16,967 bases of DNA, taken from NCBI GenBank assembly GCA_041676705.1, contig JBAYRL010000019.1, positions 1-16,967 of the forward strand, written 5' to 3'. Below, in pieces: positions 14,820 to 16,967 of the stretch (the stretch's first letter is position 1; every line of letters begins with the position of its first letter). The notes below the pieces were generated by a model, which saw nothing but the letters and a program-made list of their open reading frames with translations, had not been told where the DNA came from and made no database searches. The position numbers and the translations under genes are program-made. The DNA is from Acidimicrobiia bacterium (GTDB lineage: Bacteria; Actinomycetota; Acidimicrobiia; Acidimicrobiales; SKKL01).

Positions 14820-15127
14820 CGTTCGATAACCCACAGCACAGCCTTACCAAAGCCGTAATCGAAGACACCGATAAGCGCCGTCATTACCACGATCACAATA
14901 AGTACAATGATGCTGTACTGAATCACTTCGGGACGGCTAGGCCAGTTGACTTTGCGAAGCTCGCTGCGTACTTCACGCAGGAATTGTGGAGCTGAGGCGC
15001 GTGCTTCTGTGGCGCTGCTGGCCTTGGTTGCTCGCTGGGGTTGGCGAGATTGCGCTACCGGGGCCCCGTCGGCATCGACTTGACCTTGGCGTTGCATCAT
15101 GCGCTTTTGTTCTCGGTTCATCGCCAT
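14816..15127 (-). CDS. secE: Preprotein translocase subunit SecE
   Basis: SecE clamps the two halves of SecY in the inner-membrane protein export channel. The 103-residue protein has a long basic/polar cytoplasmic N-terminus (1-47), the conserved amphipathic segment QFLREVRSELRKVNWPSRPEV (48-68) and one membrane helix (about 70-90, YSIIVLIVIVVMTALIGVF), the single-helix form typical of Gram-positive bacteria. The ATG at 15127 has GAAGG 8 bases upstream; a second ATG two codons later is a possible alternative. It overlaps nusG by four bases and follows tRNA-Trp after 66 bases, an arrangement found in many bacteria, so the tRNA and both genes are probably one transcript. Confidence 0.96.
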   Translation of the reverse strand: MAMNREQKRMMQRQGQVDADGAPVAQSRQPQRATKASSATEARASAPQFLREVRSELRKVNWPSRPEVIQYSIIVLIVIVVMTALIGVFDYGFGKAVLWVIER

Positions 15128-15193
15128 GACGACAGCCTTCTTTTTACTTCCAAAGCCCCTCGCAACGGTTTAATGCACGAGAGACACGCTGAG

Positions 15194-15266
15194 CAGGGCA
15201 GGAGGGACTCGAACCCCCAACCTTCGGTTTTGGAGACCGGTGCTCTACCAATTGAGCTACTGCCCT
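15194..15266 (-). tRNA. tRNA-Trp (anticodon CCA)
   Basis: A 73-base cloverleaf: acceptor AGGGCAG paired with CTGCCCT, D-arm GCTC-AATTGGTA-GAGC, anticodon loop CTCCAAA with anticodon CCA, T-loop TTCGAGT, and discriminator G, as expected for tRNA-Trp. The outermost anticodon-stem pair is a C-A mismatch. The 3' CCA is not encoded (the gene is followed by CTC), so it must be added by the CCA-adding enzyme. tRNA-Trp just before secE is a frequent bacterial arrangement. Confidence 0.97.
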
Positions 15267-15284
15267 AGGGTTGAACTACGACAT

Positions 15285-15326
15285 GCTAGCACCGCTAGCA
15301 ACAAAACTACCTAGTCGGAATGTCAA
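15285..15326 (-). promoter_or_regulatory. Possible promoter region for tRNA-Trp-secE-nusG
   Basis: A perfect TTGACA hexamer (15321-15326 on the minus strand) lies 3 bases after the stop of the putative anti-sigma gene, facing the tRNA. No good -10 stands at 16-18 bases, so the promoter is uncertain. Downstream, GCTAGC occurs twice with three bases between (15285-15290 and 15294-15299), a perfect 15-base palindrome-like hairpin between -35 and tRNA. Confidence 0.25.
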
Positions 15327-15329
15327 TCA

Positions 15330-15698
15330 TTAGCCTATCGGACGCGGTTTTCGCACTGCTACCGCGATGACGCCACCCACGGTCAAGGCCCCCGAGACTG
15401 CCATCAAAAATTGCCATCGGCGGCCTAGGTTTAGCCGTTGGGTGTTTGAGACGTCAGGATCACCATAAAGCGGCCTAACCGGAGCTGCACTGTTAGATAA
15501 CAAGGTACTGAGCAAGCTGGGGCCGGGATCGAGGTAGGTATTACGAAGTTGTTCTAAACCCCGTTGTATCCTTTTCTCACGAGCAAGCGCTGCTTGGCAG
15601 CTTAAACAATCCGGTGAACGAACCCGTGAACCGGTGGGCACAGCCGCAAAACGCCATGTTGCCCTATCAAAAATTCGGCGATGATGATCACAACGCAT
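15330..15698 (-). CDS. Putative membrane-anchored anti-sigma factor with CxxC pair
   Basis: A 122-residue protein I cannot name from sequence alone. Residues 1-90 are polar and probably cytoplasmic, with C3, H5 and H6 at the start and CLSCQAAL at 31-38; residues about 96-115 (FLMAVSGALTVGGVIAVAV) form one membrane helix near the C-terminus, leaving only a short basic tail. Zinc anti-sigma factors typically have an HxxxCxxC motif and a following membrane helix; here the His position is Arg, and the N-terminal CDHH could replace it. The proposed ATG overlaps the sigma gene by 11 bases, which suggests coupled translation; an ATG at 15725 is an alternative, and neither has a clear ribosome binding site. 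The pairing with the ECF sigma gene upstream is the main reason for the call. Confidence 0.55.
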   Translation of the reverse strand: MRCDHHRRIFDRATWRFAAVPTGSRVRSPDCLSCQAALAREKRIQRGLEQLRNTYLDPGPSLLSTLLSNSAAPVRPLYGDPDVSNTQRLNLGRRWQFLMAVSGALTVGGVIAVAVRKPRPIG

Positions 15699-16455
15699 TG
15701 GCACTAACCGCGATAGTTCGATCATCCGAAACTGGCTCTCGCTCAGGGTTGCCACCGTCAAGCGGCTGCACATCTTCTTGAAACTCAGCGGTCTCGCCAT
15801 CTGAAGCGTCATCGATGTCGATACGTTCCGGGTACATTAACTCGCGTAGCCGTTTGCGCCCACGATGCAAACGCACTTTGCTGGCGGTCTGGGTGATCTT
15901 TAGTTCTTTTGAAATCTCATCGTGCGACCAGTCATACACATCGTGCAGCACCAAGACCGCTCGTTGACGAGGTGGTAACACCGCCAAAGACTTCTTCAGC
16001 TTTTCTTGCCAAACCCAGGCTTCGGCCCGGGCTTCGGGATTAGTGGCCTGCTGTTCGTCGGGCGCATACATTTCGTCGTTTAGATGAACGTGCCGATGCC
16101 GTTCGCGCCGCCCAAGGTGTGTTGAAGCACAATTCACTGTAATTCGATACAACCAGGTGGTGAACCGTGCGTCGCCACGAAATTTCGGCAAGGCCCTAAA
16201 GGCACGCAAGTACGTTTCTTGTACTACATCGGAAGCGTCAGCTTCATTGCCCATCAGTCGCTGCGCCAGCGTAAAGGTTTCCACATAGGTAGCCCGCACA
16301 AGTTGAGCGAATGCTTCTTCATCGCCCTCTTTGGCCCGGGGTAATACCTCGGCTTCAAGCTGTTCCACGCTGAGCGGCCTTGAGGCATACGAGTACGGCA
16401 CCCGCAACCTCGCGTCAGGACCAAGTGGGCTAATAGGACTTACGGTTTCAGACAT
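15688..16455 (-). CDS. ECF-family RNA polymerase sigma factor
   Basis: A 255-residue group 4 (ECF, RpoE/SigE-like) sigma factor that would direct core polymerase to a set of stress or envelope promoters. Sigma-2 covers about residues 46-113, with the core-binding NEADASDVVQETYLRAFRAL and the -10 recognising RGDARFTTWLYRITVN. Sigma-4 covers about 152-207, with LPPRQRAVLVLHDVYDWSHD and the helix-turn-helix ISKELKITQTASKVRLHRGR that reads the -35. An N-terminal extension of about 45 residues and an acidic C-terminal tail (about 209-255, many Asp/Glu) flank the domains and make it longer than the common 170-200. ATG at 16455; an in-frame TGA lies 4 codons upstream. The ribosome binding site is weak (GGTGGTGA). 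It is separated from rpmG by a strong hairpin, so it probably has its own promoter. Confidence 0.93.
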   Translation of the reverse strand: MSETVSPISPLGPDARLRVPYSYASRPLSVEQLEAEVLPRAKEGDEEAFAQLVRATYVETFTLAQRLMGNEADASDVVQETYLRAFRALPKFRGDARFTTWLYRITVNCASTHLGRRERHRHVHLNDEMYAPDEQQATNPEARAEAWVWQEKLKKSLAVLPPRQRAVLVLHDVYDWSHDEISKELKITQTASKVRLHRGRKRLRELMYPERIDIDDASDGETAEFQEDVQPLDGGNPEREPVSDDRTIAVSANAL

Positions 16456-16502
16456 TATTTCAGTTTCACCACCATCAACTCCACCGACCTTAACACGCCC
16501 AT

Positions 16503-16545
16503 AAACGCACTAACGCCCGACCCCAAAAGTTGGTCGGGCGTTAGT
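16503..16545 (-). terminator. Strong hairpin terminator between rpmG and the sigma gene
   Basis: A perfect 14-bp GC-rich stem (16509-16522 with 16532-16545) around a 9-base loop, 21 bases after the rpmG stop. In the minus direction it is followed by GCGTTTATG, only a short T-run, so termination may be partial. It separates the tuf-rpmG message from the sigma cassette. Confidence 0.7.
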
Positions 16546-16566
16546 TAAAGCTTCGTTAGCTAATAG

Positions 16567-16728
16567 CTAGCGAGTTTCCTTATGCAAGGTGTGCATACGG
16601 TCCCAGCGGCAATACTTCTTGAGCTCAATACGCTCACGCTGGTTGGTTTTGTTCTTAGTAGTGATGTAATTGCGACGCTTGCAGGTCTGGCACTCAAGAG
16701 TGACATCCACTCGCTTTTCATTAGCCAT
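16567..16728 (-). CDS. rpmG: 50S ribosomal protein L33
   Basis: A 53-residue protein of the large subunit near the E site. The sequence shows the family core TLECQTCKRRNYITTKNK and LKKYC, ending HTLHKETR. Most zinc-containing L33 proteins have two CxxC pairs; here the first is intact (C13, C16), but the second is C40-R-W-D43, so one cysteine is replaced by aspartate. It is thus between the C+ and C- forms. The ATG at 16728 has GAGGAG 5 to 6 bases upstream. It follows tuf after 91 bases and is followed by a strong hairpin. The gene is too short to be found by length alone but is certain by sequence. Confidence 0.95.
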   Translation of the reverse strand: MANEKRVDVTLECQTCKRRNYITTKNKTNQRERIELKKYCRWDRMHTLHKETR

Positions 16729-16751
16729 TACGGCTCCTCAAGGTTTAATTC

Positions 16752-16783
16752 GGTCGGGACACCCGGTGTGTGCCCATCAGACC
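16752..16783 (-). other. Imperfect hairpin in the tuf-rpmG gap
   Basis: Outer GGTC/GACC pairs, then GGG/CCC and ACAC/GTGT pairs around a CGG loop, with bulges TGAT and CAC on one side. No T-run follows on the minus strand. It may be a weak terminator of tuf or part of the rpmG leader. Confidence 0.3.
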
Positions 16784-16819
16784 TTTAACAAAAACAAATA
16801 ACGGTTGGAAAGAGTTCTC

Positions 16820-16967
16820 TTAGGCGAGGATTTTGGTGACGCGACCAGCACCAACAGTACGCCCACCCTCACGAATAGCAAACCGCAAACCCTCATCCAT
16901 AGCAATCGGAGCAATCAACTCAACCCGCATCTCCGTATTATCACCAGGCATACACATCTCAGTACCC
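16820..16967 (-). CDS. tuf: Elongation factor Tu, C-terminal fragment (runs off right edge)
   Basis: The last 48 residues of EF-Tu domain 3, GTEMCMPGDNTEMRV to GRVTKILA, ending in TAA. The remainder lies beyond the window. It precedes rpmG by 91 bases. The first 41 codons visible contain no codon ending in C; six of the last seven (GRVTKIL A segment: CGC GTC ACC AAA ATC CTC GCC) do, an abrupt switch. Since the window also contains the 5' end of a tuf gene in the same orientation after fusA, the genome has at least two EF-Tu genes, unless the window is a circular permutation artefact. Confidence 0.97.
   Translation of the reverse strand, partial: GTEMCMPGDNTEMRVELIAPIAMDEGLRFAIREGGRTVGAGRVTKILA

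Noticed and set aside
15128..15193. A separate promoter or terminator between tRNA-Trp and secE.
   Set aside because: No hairpin or paired hexamers were found in these 66 bases.
15699..15812. Extended start of the putative anti-sigma gene at 15812, overlapping the sigma gene by 125 bases.
   Set aside because: Such long overlaps are rare and the extra residues look like out-of-frame translation of the sigma tail; the ATG at 15698 gives an 11-base overlap, although 15725 remains possible.
1..16967. CRISPR array, insertion sequence, prophage or defence/toxin system.
   Set aside because: No spaced repeats, transposase, integrase or toxin-antitoxin-like genes are present; apart from the sigma/anti-sigma pair every gene is a recognised housekeeping gene.

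Overview
The window holds the central transcription/translation gene block of a bacterium, read entirely on the minus strand. It runs in transcription order (right to left) tuf(3' end) - rpmG - ECF sigma gene - putative anti-sigma gene - tRNA-Trp - secE - nusG - rplK - rplA - rplJ - rplL - rpoB - rpoC - rpsL - rpsG - fusA - tuf(5' end). The order nusG-rplKAJL-rpoBC-rpsL-rpsG-fusA-tuf, the form of the beta and beta' subunits, the acidic N-terminal tail of NusG and the actinobacterial-looking L33 point to Actinomycetota. Moderate GC (by eye about half, not computed) and the L33 sequence make Acidimicrobiia or a relative my best guess, but this is inference without a database search. No credible plus-strand gene was found; plus-strand open frames are shadows of the highly biased minus-strand genes.

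Region by region: (1) 15.2-16.97 kb: the end of one EF-Tu gene, L33 followed by a strong hairpin, then a two-gene cassette of an ECF-type sigma factor and a small C-terminally anchored protein with a CxxC pair, overlapping by 11 bases. tRNA-Trp(CCA) follows. (2) 13.4-15.1 kb: secE and nusG overlap by 4 bases, then a structured gap and rplK, rplA. (3) 11.3-12.7 kb: a 247-base leader of L10-leader type, then rplJ with a long acidic tail and rplL, separated by one base. (4) 10.95-11.33 kb: a textbook intrinsic terminator, then a strong promoter for rpoBC with a 15-bp tandem duplication of its -10 region and a roughly 270-base leader. (5) 3.4-10.9 kb: rpoB (TTG start) and rpoC, 10 bases apart. (6) 0-3.37 kb: a 15-bp inverted repeat and a candidate promoter, then rpsL (GTG start), rpsG, fusA and the start of a second EF-Tu gene.

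Together the genes make the core RNA polymerase, its elongation factor NusG, the SecE translocon subunit, the L11/L1/L10/L12 stalk region of the large ribosomal subunit, S12/S7 of the small subunit and the elongation factors EF-G and EF-Tu. Everything but the sigma/anti-sigma cassette is housekeeping.

The observations most worth following are: Asn at the RpoB position equivalent to E. coli S531, predicting natural rifampicin resistance; the sigma/anti-sigma pair lodged between rpmG and tRNA-Trp-secE-nusG; the near absence of C-ending codons in both EF-Tu fragments with an abrupt switch in the last seven codons; and the duplicated -10 region of the rpoBC promoter. I saw no CRISPR array, insertion sequence, phage gene or defence system.
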